NCBI RefSeq assembly: GCF_000717025.1
Contig: NZ_JNXG01000006.1
Coordinates: forward strand, 124,001 to 188,000
Direction: 5' to 3'
Source of the DNA: Streptomyces atroolivaceus
Lineage (GTDB): Bacteria; Actinomycetota; Actinomycetes; Streptomycetales; Streptomycetaceae
DNA: 64,000 nt
The notes under the pieces were generated by a model, which did no database searches, had not been told where the DNA came from, and worked only from the letters and a program-made list of their open reading frames with translations. The translations under genes were made by a program, and so were the position numbers. Positions 28,470 to 39,123 of this stretch are shown here, piece by piece (the stretch's first letter is position 1; each line of letters opens with the position of its first letter).

Positions 28470-29419
28470 CGCGTCCTCCTGGGGTCGAACGAGGAGGTTG
28501 CGGCGAGCTCCTCGAACAGTTCACGCTCCCGTTCGCCAAGCGTGGGTGGCACCATGACGCGGAGTTCGGCGTACAGGTCGCCGTTCGCACCGCGCGGGTT
28601 CGGCATGCCCTCGCCGCGCAGCCGCAGCCGACGGCCGCTGGACGAGCCGGCAGGCACTGTGACCTTGGCTGTGCCACCGCCGGGGGTGGGTACCGGCACG
28701 GTCGCCCCCAGGGCCGCCTCCCAGGGGGTGACCGGGACCTGCACGTGGACATCGCGGCCGTCCAGCCGGAACTGAGGATGGGACCGGATCCGCACTCGCA
28801 GGTGCAGGTCGCCTGCGGGGGCAGCGCCGCTGCCCCGTCCGCCCTCTCCCGCCAGCCGGATGCGCTGCCCGTCGGTGACGCCCGGCGGGACGTCGACCTC
28901 GTAGCGCCGCGGCTGCCCGGTGGACCCGGCGAGTGTGACGGTACGGCGGCCGCCCTTGTACGCCTCCTCGACGCTGAGCGGCAGTTCGGCCTCCTGGTCG
29001 GCTCCCGGAACGCCTGCGGAGCCGGCGCCTGCGCCGAAGAGCGAGCCGAGCAGATCCTCGATGTCGACATCCTCAGCTGAGAATCCATCGCCGAAGCCGG
29101 TGGTGTACCGGACGCCGGGGCCGCCCCCGCCTGCGGTCCGACGGGTACGGAATCCGCCGTCCGCTCCGGCCGCGACCCGGTCGTCGAAGTCTTCGGGGAT
29201 CTTGCGGAAGTCGTCGCCGAAGCGGTCGTAGCGTGCCCGGGTCTTCGGGTCGGACAGGACGCTGTATGCCTCGTTGAGGTCCTTGAAGCGTTCCTCCGCC
29301 GCCGGGTCCTTGTTGACGTCGGGATGGTGTTTGCGGGCGAGCTTGCGATATGCCTGCTGGATCTCGTCCTGGCTCGCGGTCCGCGACACTCCCAGCACTT
29401 CGTAGAGGTCCCGTGCCAT
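28466..29419 (-). CDS. dnaJ: DnaJ/CbpA-type co-chaperone
   Basis: This 317-residue J-domain protein has HPD at 32-34 (KHHPDVNKD), then a Gly-rich linker (about 90-130) and two C-terminal beta-domains. The zinc-finger repeats of classical DnaJ are missing, so it is the CbpA (class B) type, which fits the CbpM-like partner next door. Its start is 6 nt after grpE and its stop overlaps the cbpM-like gene by 4 nt. It delivers unfolded substrates to the DnaK of this operon. Confidence 0.9.
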   Translation of the reverse strand: MARDLYEVLGVSRTASQDEIQQAYRKLARKHHPDVNKDPAAEERFKDLNEAYSVLSDPKTRARYDRFGDDFRKIPEDFDDRVAAGADGGFRTRRTAGGGGPGVRYTTGFGDGFSAEDVDIEDLLGSLFGAGAGSAGVPGADQEAELPLSVEEAYKGGRRTVTLAGSTGQPRRYEVDVPPGVTDGQRIRLAGEGGRGSGAAPAGDLHLRVRIRSHPQFRLDGRDVHVQVPVTPWEAALGATVPVPTPGGGTAKVTVPAGSSSGRRLRLRGEGMPNPRGANGDLYAELRVMVPPTLGERERELFEELAATSSFDPRRTR

Positions 29420-29425
29420 GACAGA

Positions 29426-30031
29426 TCACTCCCGCTTCGCGACAGTAACGGTGGCGGGCCTGAGCTGCCGATCGCCGTCTCCGTAGCCCGGGCGCAGCAC
29501 CTGCACGACGGTGCCCGGCTCGACGTCGGGGTCATCGACCACGCTGACGACCTCGTGCCGGGCCGGGTCGAAGGCGACGCCGGTCTCCGCGTGCCGCGGG
29601 TAGCCGAGCAGTTCGAAGACATTTACCGCCTGGTCGCGGACTGCCCGGATGCCTTCCACGATCGCATCCGAATCGGCGTCGGCGTGGGACAGGGCGAGTT
29701 CGAGGTTGTCGAGAACGGGCAGGAAAGCAGCAGCGGTACGGGAACGCTCGACCGTCCGCTCCCGCTCCAGCTCCCTGACATGACGCTTGCGCAGGTTGTC
29801 GAGGTCGGCGAGCGCGCGCCGCCAGCGGTCCTCCAGTTCCTGCATCGCGGTTCTGTGCTCGTCCTCCGCTGGTGCAGGGCCGGCGGCGTCGGGTCCCGGC
29901 TCGTCGTTGATCGCTTGCGGCCGGGGCGGCGGGCCGGGTTGACGCGAGTCCTCGCCCGGAGGGTGTACGGCGCCTCCCGGGGCCGGTTCGGCCGGCGTGG
30001 CCCGGTCGGGTTCTTGGGGGTGGCGGGGCAT
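29426..30031 (-). CDS. grpE: GrpE nucleotide-exchange factor
   Basis: This 201-residue protein has an acidic, proline-rich disordered N-terminus (about 1-60), a long helix ([21 protein letters not shown]) and the GrpE beta-domain ([29 protein letters not shown]). I chose the ATG at 30031, 7 nt after dnaK; the frame is open further upstream but overlaps dnaK deeply. It exchanges ADP on DnaK. The N-terminus is longer than in many GrpE proteins but usual for actinobacteria. Confidence 0.9.
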   Translation of the reverse strand: MPRHPQEPDRATPAEPAPGGAVHPPGEDSRQPGPPPRPQAINDEPGPDAAGPAPAEDEHRTAMQELEDRWRRALADLDNLRKRHVRELERERTVERSRTAAAFLPVLDNLELALSHADADSDAIVEGIRAVRDQAVNVFELLGYPRHAETGVAFDPARHEVVSVVDDPDVEPGTVVQVLRPGYGDGDRQLRPATVTVAKRE

Positions 30032-30038
30032 GGCGGCA

Positions 30039-31937
30039 TCAACCCTTGTCGAACTCGGCGTCGATGACATCGTCGTCACCGTTGCCACCGCTCGGGGGAG
30101 CGCCGGTGGCGGCGTCCTGGCCCGGGCTTCCTGTGGCGGTGGCACCCTGCTGGGCAGCCAGTCCGGCGAGGACCTGCTGGAGTTCGGAGGCCAGTGGCCG
30201 CACACGCTCCACGCCCGCCTCTTCCTTGACAGCCGCCCGGGCATCGGAGACGAGCATCTCGGCGCGTGCCTTCTCGTGCGCGGGGGCGGCGTCGCCCAGT
30301 TCGGCGAGGCGCTTCTCGACCTGGTACGCGACGGCGTCGAGCTCGTTGCGTGCGTCGACGGCCTCGCGGAGCTCTCGGTCCTGGCCCTGGTTGCGTTCGG
30401 CCTCCTGGACCATGCGCTCGACCTCACTGCGGTCCAGGTTGGAGCTTTCGCTGATGGTGATGCCCTGTTCCTTGCCGGTGTCGCCGTCGCGCGCCTTGAC
30501 ATTGAGGATGCCGTTGGCGTCGATGTCGAAGGTGACCTCGATCTGGGGTTCGCCTCGCGGCGCCGGCCGGATGTCGGTGAGCTGGAACCGGCCGAGCACC
30601 CGGTTGTCGGCAGCACGCTCGCGCTCACCCTGGAGGACGACCACATCGACGGCCGGCTGGTTGTCCTCGGCCGTGGAGAACGTCTCGGTACGCCGCACCG
30701 GGATGGTGGTGTTCCGCTCGATGATCTTCGTCATGACTCCGCCGCGCGTCTCGACGCCCAGCGACAGGGGCGTGACATCGAGCAGCAGGACGTCCTTGAC
30801 CTCGCCCTTGAGCACCCCGGCCTGGATCGCGGCGCCCAGGGCCACGACTTCGTCGGGGTTGACGCTCATGTTGGGGTCCTTGCCGCCGGTCAGCCGGCGC
30901 ACCAGGGCCTGGACCGCGGGTATGCGTGTGGAGCCGCCTACGAGGATGACCTCGTCGATGTCGCTCTCACCGACCTTGGCGTCGGCCATTGCCTGCTGGA
31001 CGGGCTCCAGGCACCGTTCCACGAGGTCACTGGTGATCTGCTCGAATGTGGACCGCATGACGGAGTCGGTGAGGTGTTTGGGACCCGAGGCGTCGGCGGT
31101 GATGAACGGCAGGCTGACCTGCGTCTGGGTCACCGAACTGAGCTCGGTCTTGGCTTTCTCCGCCGCTTCGAACAGTCGTTGCAACGCCTGCGGGTCATTA
31201 CGCAGGTCGATGCCGTTCTCCTTCTGGAAACCGTCTGCGAGATGGTCCACCAGACGCCGGTCGAAGTCGTCGCCGCCCAGGTGGCTGTCCCCAGCGGTGG
31301 AGCGCACCTCCACCACGCCGTCGCCGACGTCGAGGATGCTCACGTCGAAGGTGCCGCCGCCCAGGTCGAAGACGAGGACGGTCTCGTGCTCCTTCTTGTC
31401 CATGCCGTACGCGAGGGCGGCCGCCGTCGGCTCGTTGATGATCCGCAGCACCTCCAGACCCGCGATCCGACCGGCATCCTTGGTGGCGGTGCGCTGGGCG
31501 TCGTTGAAGTAGGCGGGCACCGTGATCACCGCCTCCGTGACGCGCTCCCCCATCTGCTTGGAGGCGTCGTCGGCCAGTTTGCGCAGCACCTGCGCACTGA
31601 TCTCCTCAGGCGCGTGCAGCTTGTCGCGCACCTTGAAGCGGGCCGCCCCGCCGTCGCCCTCGACGACGTCGTACGCCACCGCTTTCGCCTCGTCGGAGAT
31701 CTCGTCGAAGTGCCGGCCTATGAATCGCTTGGCTGAGTAGATGGTGCCCTTGGGGTTGAGGATCGCCTGGCGCCGGGCCATCTGGCCCACCAGGCGCTCG
31801 CCGGTGTCGGTGAAGGCCACCACGGACGGTGTCGTGCGGTTACCCTCGGTGTTGGGCACAACGGACGGCTCGCCGCCCTCCCACACGGCGATCACCGAGT
31901 TGGTGGTGCCCAGGTCTATGCCCACTGCCCTGGCCAT
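30039..31937 (-). CDS. dnaK: DnaK (Hsp70) chaperone
   Basis: This 632-residue Hsp70 begins with [15 protein letters not shown] and contains [26 protein letters not shown], the linker [12 protein letters not shown] and a substrate domain. The C-terminus ends [12 protein letters not shown], close to the usual EEVD-like bacterial ending. It is the first gene of the operon dnaK-grpE-dnaJ-cbpM-clpB-trx. The ATG at 31937 has a GGAGGAG-like site. Since streptomycetes have a housekeeping dnaK with hspR, this is probably an additional stress copy. Confidence 0.95.
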   Translation of the reverse strand: MARAVGIDLGTTNSVIAVWEGGEPSVVPNTEGNRTTPSVVAFTDTGERLVGQMARRQAILNPKGTIYSAKRFIGRHFDEISDEAKAVAYDVVEGDGGAARFKVRDKLHAPEEISAQVLRKLADDASKQMGERVTEAVITVPAYFNDAQRTATKDAGRIAGLEVLRIINEPTAAALAYGMDKKEHETVLVFDLGGGTFDVSILDVGDGVVEVRSTAGDSHLGGDDFDRRLVDHLADGFQKENGIDLRNDPQALQRLFEAAEKAKTELSSVTQTQVSLPFITADASGPKHLTDSVMRSTFEQITSDLVERCLEPVQQAMADAKVGESDIDEVILVGGSTRIPAVQALVRRLTGGKDPNMSVNPDEVVALGAAIQAGVLKGEVKDVLLLDVTPLSLGVETRGGVMTKIIERNTTIPVRRTETFSTAEDNQPAVDVVVLQGERERAADNRVLGRFQLTDIRPAPRGEPQIEVTFDIDANGILNVKARDGDTGKEQGITISESSNLDRSEVERMVQEAERNQGQDRELREAVDARNELDAVAYQVEKRLAELGDAAPAHEKARAEMLVSDARAAVKEEAGVERVRPLASELQQVLAGLAAQQGATATGSPGQDAATGAPPSGGNGDDDVIDAEFDKG

Positions 31938-32500
31938 GAGGAACTCCTCCCGGTGCTGCGGCTTGCGCCGATTCTCGGTTCACTTTCGTTCAGGTAGGGA
32001 TAGGACCTCCGCGAGTGGCCCGCATCTCGACAGGTACTGCGTCGCCGCGACCACCTCGTACCGGCTCTGCTTCGTCGAGCGGAGCGAGGCACAACCCCGG
32101 CAACCGCACCCAACACGCCTGGCAAAGGCAAGAGCTGAACAGCTCTATGACCGGCACCCTCAAGACCAGTCCTGAGAGGGGAAACGAAACTGAGACCACG
32201 GGGCCGAGCCGGTTCACAGCCCGAACAGCCAGACGGTACGTCTCGTATGAGGCAGCCAGCCTGTAATGCTGCTCCGTCGTCGCCCTGGGCCTCCTGCCGG
32301 TTTGAACACGGAGGACTTCGAACGCATCCCAGCATGGCGAGCCGCGTGATTTCACGCCTGCGCCTGGCCGGCCAGAAAAGCACGGGCCCGGTCACCCCAC
32401 GAGCACTACAGTGGAAATAAGGATATTTCGCACAGGGTGGCTCACCAGCGGGGGGCCGCACACCGCTTCGCTCGCCCTCTGAGGGCTCGGGAGTGATCCC
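31938..32500. other. Divergent regulatory region dnaK / PucR gene
   Basis: This 563-bp gap separates dnaK from a divergent PucR-type regulator. I searched it for the HspR operator HAIR (CTTGAGT-N7-ACTCAAG) and for CIRCE and found neither. An A/T-rich patch near 32405-32430 (GGAAATAAGGATATTTC) could hold a promoter for the regulator. No gene or RNA is supported. Confidence 0.45.
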
Positions 32501-34279
32501 ATGGCCAGGAGTCGGCTGCAACACCTGTACCGCCGCTCCGACCGAGGGGGCCGTACGTCGCGGGACAGCCCCCGACGGACCTCCGCAGCCGCGGGCGGAG
32601 AGCCACGCCCACCTGCTCAGTTTCCCGGCGGCCAGGCCCTCCGCGAGCTCACGGTGCTGTCCTGCACCCTGTTCGACACCCCGGACGAAAGCGAGATCCT
32701 GCGCCTGGCCATGGACCACATAGCCGACATCGGGCCGTACAGCGCCGAGGCGAGCTACCTCGAAGCAGACGGAGACCTCGTCCCCAGCCCGAGGAACCGG
32801 AAGAGCCATGCCTTGGCCGTGGACCGGAGGGTGCGGGAGCTGGCCGGACAGGACGGTCCTGTGACCGTGCCCGGCAGGCCCTGGGGCCAGGCCCTGGGAC
32901 TGCGCGGACTTGAGGAACTCCACGGTTACCTCGTAGTGACGGCCCGCTCCCGGCCCACCGAAGCCCAGCGGTCCCTGCTCGCCACACTCGTCCGGCACAC
33001 CGCTGCTGCACTGTCAGTCGCGGTCGCACACCGCCGCCGACGCGAGGAGGCCCTGGAGCTGCACCGCCTCAAGGAGGAACGCGCAGCCCTCCAAAGGCAG
33101 CTGATCGCCGTCGTAGCTGAGCTGGCGTACCAGCGGGCCGTTCACGCACTCATGGCCGACGTCGCCGCCGCGGGCAGCGGCGAGGAAGCCGTGACCTGCG
33201 CACTGCACAAGCTGACTGGACTCCCCGCACTGGTCGAGGACCGCTTCGGTCGGCTGAGGTCCTGGACCGGCCCCGACCGGCCCGACCCTTATCCAGAACC
33301 GGACCCCGTGCGCCAGGACGAACTTCTGCCCGCCGTCGCCCGGGAGGCCGGGCCGGTGCAGATCAAGGACCGGCTGATCACTCTGGTCCGCCCGCACGGC
33401 GAGATCCTGGGCATGCTGGCTCTGGTCGATCCCCAGGGTGAGGCAGACGAGCACACCGTGCTCGCGCTGGAACAGGCCGCCACATCGCTCGCCCTGGAGC
33501 TGGCGCACCTGCGCAATCTGGCCGAAGTGGAGCTGAGGCTGCATCGCGAGCTGGCCGACGACCTGCTGGCAGGCACGGACGCAACAAGCGCCTACGCCCG
33601 GTCCGAGGCAGTCGGACACGACCTGCACCGCAGCCACTACATCGTCGTGGTGCAGTGGGCGGACCGGACTGCGGACGATTCCTTCGCGCAGATCGTGGGC
33701 CGGGTGGCCTCTGCCGTGGGCATGCGCTCGCTGCTGACCCGACGTTCCGACCACGTGGTCCTGGTCGCCGACGACAGGCCGCACGCCCGAGCGCTGTACG
33801 AGGCACTCGCCCTGGAGACGGGGACGCCGTCCGGGACAATCGGAGTGAGTGCCCCGTGCGACTCCCCGGACGACATCCCCCAGCGCTACCAGGAGGCGCA
33901 GCGCGCCCTGGAAGTGCGCCGCCACTCCCGCAAGCGGTACGGCATGACGTTCTTCGAGGAACTCGGCCTCTACCGCATCCTGGGCCCTGGCAACGATTAC
34001 CGGGAACTGGAGGCTTTCGTCCACGAGTGGCTCGGACAGCTCATCGACTACGACGCCCGACACCAGGCGGTCATGGTGGAGACCCTCACCCGGTACTTCG
34101 ACTGCGGCGGCAACTACGACGAGACCGCCGCGTCCCTCGCGATCCACCGCAGCACGCTGCGCTATCGGCTGCAGCGCATCCGCGACATCAGCGGCAACGA
34201 CCTCGCGAACGTGGAAGACCGGCTCAACCTCCAGGTGGCGACCCGAGTGTGGAAGATCGTGCTGGGCGGATCCGGCTGA
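32501..34279 (+). CDS. PucR-family transcriptional regulator with GAF-like domain
   Basis: The 592-residue protein has a disordered basic N-terminus, two sensor-like regions (about 45-175 and 205-345, GAF-like: LTGLPALVEDRFGRLRSW, MLALVDPQGEADEHTVLALEQ), a GGDEF-related CdaR domain (about 365-475) and a C-terminal PucR helix-turn-helix (about 535-585; ETAASLAIHRSTLRYRLQRI). This is a ligand-responsive activator layout. It is divergent from dnaK and faces acetate kinase, so it may control the stress block, but the signal is unknown. The ATG at 32501 has only a weak ribosome site. Confidence 0.82.
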   Translation: MARSRLQHLYRRSDRGGRTSRDSPRRTSAAAGGEPRPPAQFPGGQALRELTVLSCTLFDTPDESEILRLAMDHIADIGPYSAEASYLEADGDLVPSPRNRKSHALAVDRRVRELAGQDGPVTVPGRPWGQALGLRGLEELHGYLVVTARSRPTEAQRSLLATLVRHTAAALSVAVAHRRRREEALELHRLKEERAALQRQLIAVVAELAYQRAVHALMADVAAAGSGEEAVTCALHKLTGLPALVEDRFGRLRSWTGPDRPDPYPEPDPVRQDELLPAVAREAGPVQIKDRLITLVRPHGEILGMLALVDPQGEADEHTVLALEQAATSLALELAHLRNLAEVELRLHRELADDLLAGTDATSAYARSEAVGHDLHRSHYIVVVQWADRTADDSFAQIVGRVASAVGMRSLLTRRSDHVVLVADDRPHARALYEALALETGTPSGTIGVSAPCDSPDDIPQRYQEAQRALEVRRHSRKRYGMTFFEELGLYRILGPGNDYRELEAFVHEWLGQLIDYDARHQAVMVETLTRYFDCGGNYDETAASLAIHRSTLRYRLQRIRDISGNDLANVEDRLNLQVATRVWKIVLGGSG

Positions 34280-34580
34280 TGCCTGGTACAAGAGCTGGGC
34301 AAGTGCATTACAGGGCCCTGGAGTCGGGAGATCCGTTCCTTCGACCGTGATGTGTGCGTCCCGGCGTCGGATGCAGGCCGGGCCGTGCTCCCGCCCCCGC
34401 CGGTCTCGTGACTGCGCAGCAGTGTGTTCGCCCGCTGCCCACCACTTGGCGCTGTCCGCTGGTTGCGAGAGCGGCAGCAGGGCACGACCCCAAGCTGAGC
34501 AACGTTCGCTGAGCAACGTTCATGGAACACGCCCTGTGTGTGAACTCCGGATGCAGACATGGCGGTGGCGTCGGTCCGCC
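34280..34580. other. Convergent intergenic region
   Basis: A 301-bp gap between the PucR gene and acetate kinase. It contains a tandem direct repeat of GCTGAGCAACGTTC (34494-34507 and 34508-34521). No gene is supported. Confidence 0.4.
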
Positions 34581-35693
34581 TCAGCGGTGAGCCAAGAGAG
34601 CCCGGGTCTCAACGTTGATCTGTTGAGCCTCTCCGGTGGGAACGACCACGACGGGAACTCGCGCGCCGGGCTCGCTGATGATTTCGGGACGTTCGGCAAC
34701 CAGTGGTAGCAGGCCGCCCGTGAGGCCGAACACAGACAGCCCGGCGCACACCTCCTCACGCACCTCAGGCTGGTCCTCGCCGATCTCACCGGTGAAAACG
34801 AGAGCGTCCAGACGGCCCAAGGATGCGGCCATCCCGGCGATGCCGCGACGGCACTGGTGCGTGAAGACGTCAAGAGCGAGTGCGGCGCGCTCATCGCCTG
34901 CCGCCCGGCTGCGGACAAGGTCGCGCGTGTCGTCCGAAGTGCCGGACAGGCCGAGCAGACCGGACCTGTGGTTCAGAGCGTGCTCGATCTCGTTCGCAGA
35001 CACATGCTTCCGAGTCAGCAGCCAGGTCAGGGCGCCAGGGTCGACGCTGCCGCTGCGATGACTCATCACCAGACCCTCCAAGGGCGTAAAGCCCATCGTC
35101 GTATCGACACTGCGCCCGTCACGCACCGCACAGGCGGAGCAGCCACCGCCAAGGTGCACCATCACCAGGTGCAGCTGCTCGGGACGGCGGCCGAGGAGTT
35201 CAGCGGTGCGGGCCAGTGCCCAGGCGTAGGACAGGCCGTGGAAGCCGTAGCGGCGCAGTCCGTACTTGTCGCGCCAGCTGGAAGGTACCGCGTACTCCCG
35301 TGCCGCAACGGGTAAGCCGACGTGGAAGACGGTGTCGAAACAGGCGACGTGCGGAACTCCCGGCAGCAGATCCCGAGCCGCGTCCAGAACGGTCAGGGCT
35401 TGGGGGACGTGCAATGGCGCGAGGTCTGCCACCCGGTTCAAGCGGGCACGCACAGCGTCGTCCAGCAGAGTGTGGCTGCGCAGCTCCGATCCGCCGTGGA
35501 CGATGCGGTGACCCACAGCTGTAGGAGCCGGCCCTTCCCTCAGCAACTGCCGCAGCGATCCGGTTGCCCCCTCGCCAGGCGGAGAGTCACTGTGGTGTTC
35601 GTTAAGGACTTGACCACCATCCCCGAAAACCGTCAGACGCAGGCTCGATGACCCCGCGTCAGTCACCAGTACCGGGCTGGTTCGTGTGCGCAC
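34581..35693 (-). CDS. ackA: Acetate kinase
   Basis: The 370-residue product has the acetate kinase landmarks: VLVTDAGSSSLRL at the N-terminus, GHRIVHGG, ACFDTVFH, RRYGFHGLSY, VHLGGGCSACAVRDGRSVDTTMG and FTGEIGEDQPEVR. It interconverts acetate plus ATP and acetyl phosphate. The GTG at 35693 follows AAAGGA at good spacing; a TTG nine codons upstream is the alternative. It is somewhat shorter than the usual 395-405 residues. Phosphotransacetylase is not adjacent. Its link with a stress-type operon recalls oxygen-limited survival genes in actinobacteria. Confidence 0.88.
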   Translation of the reverse strand: MRTRTSPVLVTDAGSSSLRLTVFGDGGQVLNEHHSDSPPGEGATGSLRQLLREGPAPTAVGHRIVHGGSELRSHTLLDDAVRARLNRVADLAPLHVPQALTVLDAARDLLPGVPHVACFDTVFHVGLPVAAREYAVPSSWRDKYGLRRYGFHGLSYAWALARTAELLGRRPEQLHLVMVHLGGGCSACAVRDGRSVDTTMGFTPLEGLVMSHRSGSVDPGALTWLLTRKHVSANEIEHALNHRSGLLGLSGTSDDTRDLVRSRAAGDERAALALDVFTHQCRRGIAGMAASLGRLDALVFTGEIGEDQPEVREEVCAGLSVFGLTGGLLPLVAERPEIISEPGARVPVVVVPTGEAQQINVETRALLAHR

Positions 35694-35989
35694 ACACCGA
35701 TCCTTTCCCTCGTTCCACAAACATTCCTCGAAAGAGTTTCAGGACTTTCGTGGCAGGCTTCCACGCCCCGGCACTGAGTACCCGATCCGATCGCACTGGA
35801 AACAGAACGGTGCGTTAAGCGAGCCCGGCAGACCGGCAATCGGCGTATCGAACAGCAGGGCGCTCAGACCCACTGGCGACTTCCAATCGCCGCCACGGCC
35901 GATGTAGGGCAACGGAACAGACCGGACAGCCAGTCGGCCCAGACGTCCCGGGGGTAGAACTCGGGGTCGTCCTACCCGGACGGCCTCGT

Positions 35990-36550
35990 CTACGCGGCCC
36001 GCGCGTTCCAGACCTGGGCCTGAAGGTCCTGCGCATTACTGGCATCAAGGTTCCATCGCTCCACACCGCAGGCGCTGCGGGCCCGCTCGGCCTTCGGTGC
36101 GAGCAGTTCGAGGACTCGCTCGTCCCGGTTCTGTCCCTCGGTCAGCTCGACAGAACGGACAACAGCCATCCCCGGCCCAGATGCGGGTGAGAACGGCGAT
36201 CGCCTCATCCACCTGCCCCGCCCTGACCAGCAACTCCGCGACGTAGCGGCACGCGTGCTCCGACGCCAGACCCGTATCGTCCGGGCGGCCCCGGTCCAGC
36301 GCCTGCTGTACCCGTCCGCCTGCAGCATGACATCTGCGGCTGCCCAGCATGCCGGCTCCCAGCCAAGCTCGACGAACGGCTCCAGCACGCCCAGAGCCCG
36401 CTCGAACTCCGCTGTCTTGCACAGCTCGCGCGCGGCCGCCCTCGCGCAGGACCACGCTCCCCTTGAAGCCGCCCGGACCAGCAGCTCCACGTGCCCCTGC
36501 TTCAACCGCAGGTCGACCAACCACCGAGACTCCGTGACTCCCACGATCAT
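35990..36550 (-). pseudogene. Broken TPR-like protein gene
   Basis: The first 80 codons (from 36550) give a helical-repeat sequence, HVELLVRAASRGAWSCARAAARELCKTAEFERALGVLEPF, as found in streptomycete tetratricopeptide-like proteins. The repeat pattern then continues in another frame (YVAELLVRAGQVDEAIAVLTRIW), showing a frameshift near 36300, and another break follows. The original is likely a hypothetical repeat protein of unknown role. Confidence 0.5.
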
Positions 36551-37228
36551 CGATATTCCGGGCTGAGCGTACGGCCGCCCACTGACAAGCGTGGGACGAG
36601 GTGTGCGCGGCCTGGCGGTGGTGGGAGGAGCGTGGGCGGCCCGGCCGCAACCGCTTCGGCGTCACGACCCACCGCGCCGGCGGCTGCCGTATCTGCCTCA
36701 ACAACCCCGCTCTCCCTTTTCCCGCCACAACCTGTCCGTGGACCCGGTGGACGAGCCGCTGTCGTAGTCCCCCGGGGGGCCTGAGTGCCGACATGCCCCC
36801 GTGGCCACGCGGAGTCGGGCTGTCAGGCTTCAGCTTCCGTCAGCCAGGCGCTACACGCTCCGTCCTGTGCTCGGCCCAGGTGGAGATCTGGCGTGTGAGC
36901 GGCCGTGCGGGCGCAGATCCGGCCGCAGGCGCCGTGGCGGGCGCGGGCCACAGCCGGGCCAGTTCCTCGGGGAGGGCGAGCCAGGCTGGGTGTTATGCCT
37001 GGTGGCCGGATGCCCGCCGGTCGCCGTCGCTCCGACCATCTGGCGGGGCGATCGTCGAAGCCAGTCGGCATGCACCGAGCCACAACTTGTACGGTCCGGG
37101 AGAGGGAGAGGTTCCTCCGGCGAAGGCCAAGCCTCGAGCGTCGGCGGTCCGGTCGGCAGGCTTGAACGGCTCCTCGCGCAACCACGTGAGCCAGGTGGGA
37201 GTTTTGGGATTCGGCGCCGTGCTCCTGG
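36551..37228. other. No assignable gene
   Basis: None of the overlapping frames in this 678-bp stretch shows a recognisable protein or good codon pattern. A short plus-strand segment with CRICLNN near 36680 may be debris of a lost gene. Confidence 0.35.
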
Positions 37229-37545
37229 TCAGCGGCGAGGGGTGTGCAATGTCTCGACGCTGATCGTCAGCAGAACGCGTTCCTGCTGTTGGCCGCCGAA
37301 CTGTGGGTAGGGGCGCCCCAGATACTTGTGTGCCAGCTTGTCGATGTGCTCCTCGGCGCCCTGCGTCGTGGACGATGCGACGATGCCACGGGCTGCCCAG
37401 TAGCGGGCTGGCGCGGTCGGGTCGGCGATGGCCACGGCGACGCGTGGGTCGCGGGCGACGTTCTTCATCTTCTGGTGCGTGGTGACCGTGTTGATGAGGA
37501 TGTTGTCACCGTCGGTGTCGACGTCCCGACTGGGCCAAGCGAAAG
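37229..37545 (-). pseudogene. 5'-truncated PPOX-family (pyridoxamine oxidase-like) gene
   Basis: The last 105 codons match a PPOX-class F420- or FMN-dependent protein: DNILINTVTTHQKMKNVARDPRVAVAIADP, AARGIVASSTTQGAEEHIDKLAHKYLGRPYP and RVLLTISVETLHT. The N-terminal strand pair and start are missing. Upstream of about 37545 the sequence changes to an unrelated gene (37557-37838), so the front was replaced or deleted. It may be expressed as a fusion, but no credible start is seen. Confidence 0.65.
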
Positions 37546-37556
37546 CACTTCCTTCG

Positions 37557-37838
37557 CTACGCCCGTCGTCCCCGCTGCAGCGGCTCCGGCCACTCCTGCC
37601 GGTCGGCCTCGTGAGCGGCGGCGACGGCCGCGTGCTTGCAGCTCTCGCACAGGTGCGGGTGGGAGTCCTTCGGGGTGCCCCAGTCCGTCGCCTGTGCCGC
37701 CTCCCGAGGGGCGTCGGTGAACTTCGTCCCGCAGCCGGTGCAGACGGGGCGGCGGACTTCGCGCTCGGCTGCCTCACGGTCCCAGTGCCGCCGGTCGATG
37801 CCCTGCCGGCCGGCCGTCTGGCAGCCGTTCAGGGTCAT
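37557..37838 (-). CDS. Small zinc-ribbon protein, hypothetical
   Basis: The 93-residue product starts MTLNGCQTAGRQ and contains CTGCGTKF and, 25 residues on, CESCKHAA, making a likely four-Cys zinc ribbon. The C-terminal half is helical and charged. The ATG at 37838 follows GAGAGAAG. I do not recognise the family; similar short proteins occur in actinophages and integrative elements. It is flanked by gene remnants on both sides. Confidence 0.5.
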   Translation of the reverse strand: MTLNGCQTAGRQGIDRRHWDREAAEREVRRPVCTGCGTKFTDAPREAAQATDWGTPKDSHPHLCESCKHAAVAAAHEADRQEWPEPLQRGRRA

Positions 37839-37921
37839 GAACTTCTCTCGGTGGACATCGAGGCTCTCGGCTGCCTGCACGGTGGTTACCCGCTGGGGAG
37901 CCCGCACCCTCGAACCGCATG

Positions 37922-38176
37922 TCAGCCTGGGAACGACTCCACGTTCGTCGCAACGGCCTTCGGCGCGTTTGCCAGCGCGAGGACGAGCATCTCCTCGATC
38001 ATGTCCAGCCCGTACGCCCTTGGCGGTCGCACCGACGCGGCGGGCGGACAGCAGGACGTCGATGCCCCCGCCGGAGCCCAGGTCTGGGACGCGCTCGCCC
38101 TCGTCGAGGTCGGCGTCCGCGGTGGGTTACCGCAGCCGAGCGACGCCGCGACAGCGCCATCCAGCCGGAAGCTCAT
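37922..38176 (-). pseudogene. Fragment of ArsM/UbiE-like methyltransferase
   Basis: The fragment starts MSFRLDGAVAASLGCGNP and ends RAYGLDMIEEMLVLALANAPKA..ATNVE, which are the motifs around the SAM-binding site of arsenite methyltransferase (ArsM). Between them the glycine-rich motif (LDLGSGGGIDVLLSARR type) is readable only in another frame, so two frameshifts are present. The rest of the enzyme is gone. No other arsenic genes are adjacent. Confidence 0.6.
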
Positions 38177-38304
38177 CGGCTCGACTCCTCCTTCATGTCC
38201 TGCGAGTCCGGGAACACGACGGTCCCGCCCAGTTCTGCACGGTCCACCGATACATTCCCGGTTCTGCCTGGTAGGCGGCGGGACACACGGTGTGGGCGGG
38301 GTCC

Positions 38305-39063
38305 CTACAACAGGGCCCCGCCGGACACTTCGAGGCGCTGGGCGGTGACCCATCGCAGGTCCTCCGAGGCGAGCGCGGCGATGGCGTCGCCGATCTCCTC
38401 AGGTTCACCGACGCGGCCGAGCGCGGTCTGCGCGCCCAAGCCCTCGCGCATCTGCGCGTCGTCCCGCATGGCGCCGCCGTTGAAGTCGGTGGCGGTCGGC
38501 CCCGGCGCGATGGTGTTGACGCGGATCTTCCGCTCCCCCAGCTCCACGGCCAAGGTCCGGCTGAGGACCTCGACCGCCGCTTTGGAGGCCGAGTACACCG
38601 AGGTACCGGCGCTGGTGTGGCGGCTGAGGGAGGAGGAGACGTTGATGATCCGCCCCCCGTCGGCCAGCACGGGCGCAAGCGCCTGGATGAGGAAGAACGT
38701 GCCGCGCACGTTGGTGTCCATCACCGCGTCGTAGTCGTCGAACGTGACCGCTTCCAGCGGTCCGAACAGCCCGATCCCGGCATTGTTGACCAGGACGTCC
38801 AGCCGGGTCGCGTCCCAGCGCTCCAGCTGCGCGGCCAGGTGGGAGACGAAGGCGGGAAAGGAGGCCACATCGCTGATGTCCAGCCGCAGTGCGGCGGCCG
38901 TGGCGCCGGTGTCCTGAATGCTCTTGACCGTCTCCTCGGCCTCCTGCGCGTCGCCGCGGTAGGTGGCGATGACGCGCAGCCCGTGCCGGGCCAGCGACTG
39001 GGCCGTGGCCCGGCCCAGCCCGCGATTACCGCCGGTGACCAATGCGATCTTGCCTGACTCCAT
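38305..39063 (-). CDS. Short-chain dehydrogenase/reductase
   Basis: The 252-residue product is a classical SDR. It has TGGNRGLG (10-17) for NAD(P), NNAG near residue 91, catalytic Ser in INVSSSLSRH, YSASK (YxxxK) and the PGPTATDFN loop. An Arg in ATYRGDA favours NADPH. The start at 39063 follows GGAGAA. It is divergent from a TetR gene, with two palindromes in the 150-bp spacer, so it is likely the repressor's target. The substrate is unknown. Confidence 0.88.
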   Translation of the reverse strand: MESGKIALVTGGNRGLGRATAQSLARHGLRVIATYRGDAQEAEETVKSIQDTGATAAALRLDISDVASFPAFVSHLAAQLERWDATRLDVLVNNAGIGLFGPLEAVTFDDYDAVMDTNVRGTFFLIQALAPVLADGGRIINVSSSLSRHTSAGTSVYSASKAAVEVLSRTLAVELGERKIRVNTIAPGPTATDFNGGAMRDDAQMREGLGAQTALGRVGEPEEIGDAIAALASEDLRWVTAQRLEVSGGALL

Positions 39064-39123
39064 GAGTGCTTCTCCATGCGTGAACGCAACGACGCCGGCG
39101 GAGAGTGCTCCCGCCGACCGAAT

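Noticed and set aside
31938..32500. HspR (HAIR) or CIRCE operator before dnaK
   Set aside because: No matching inverted repeat could be found by eye.
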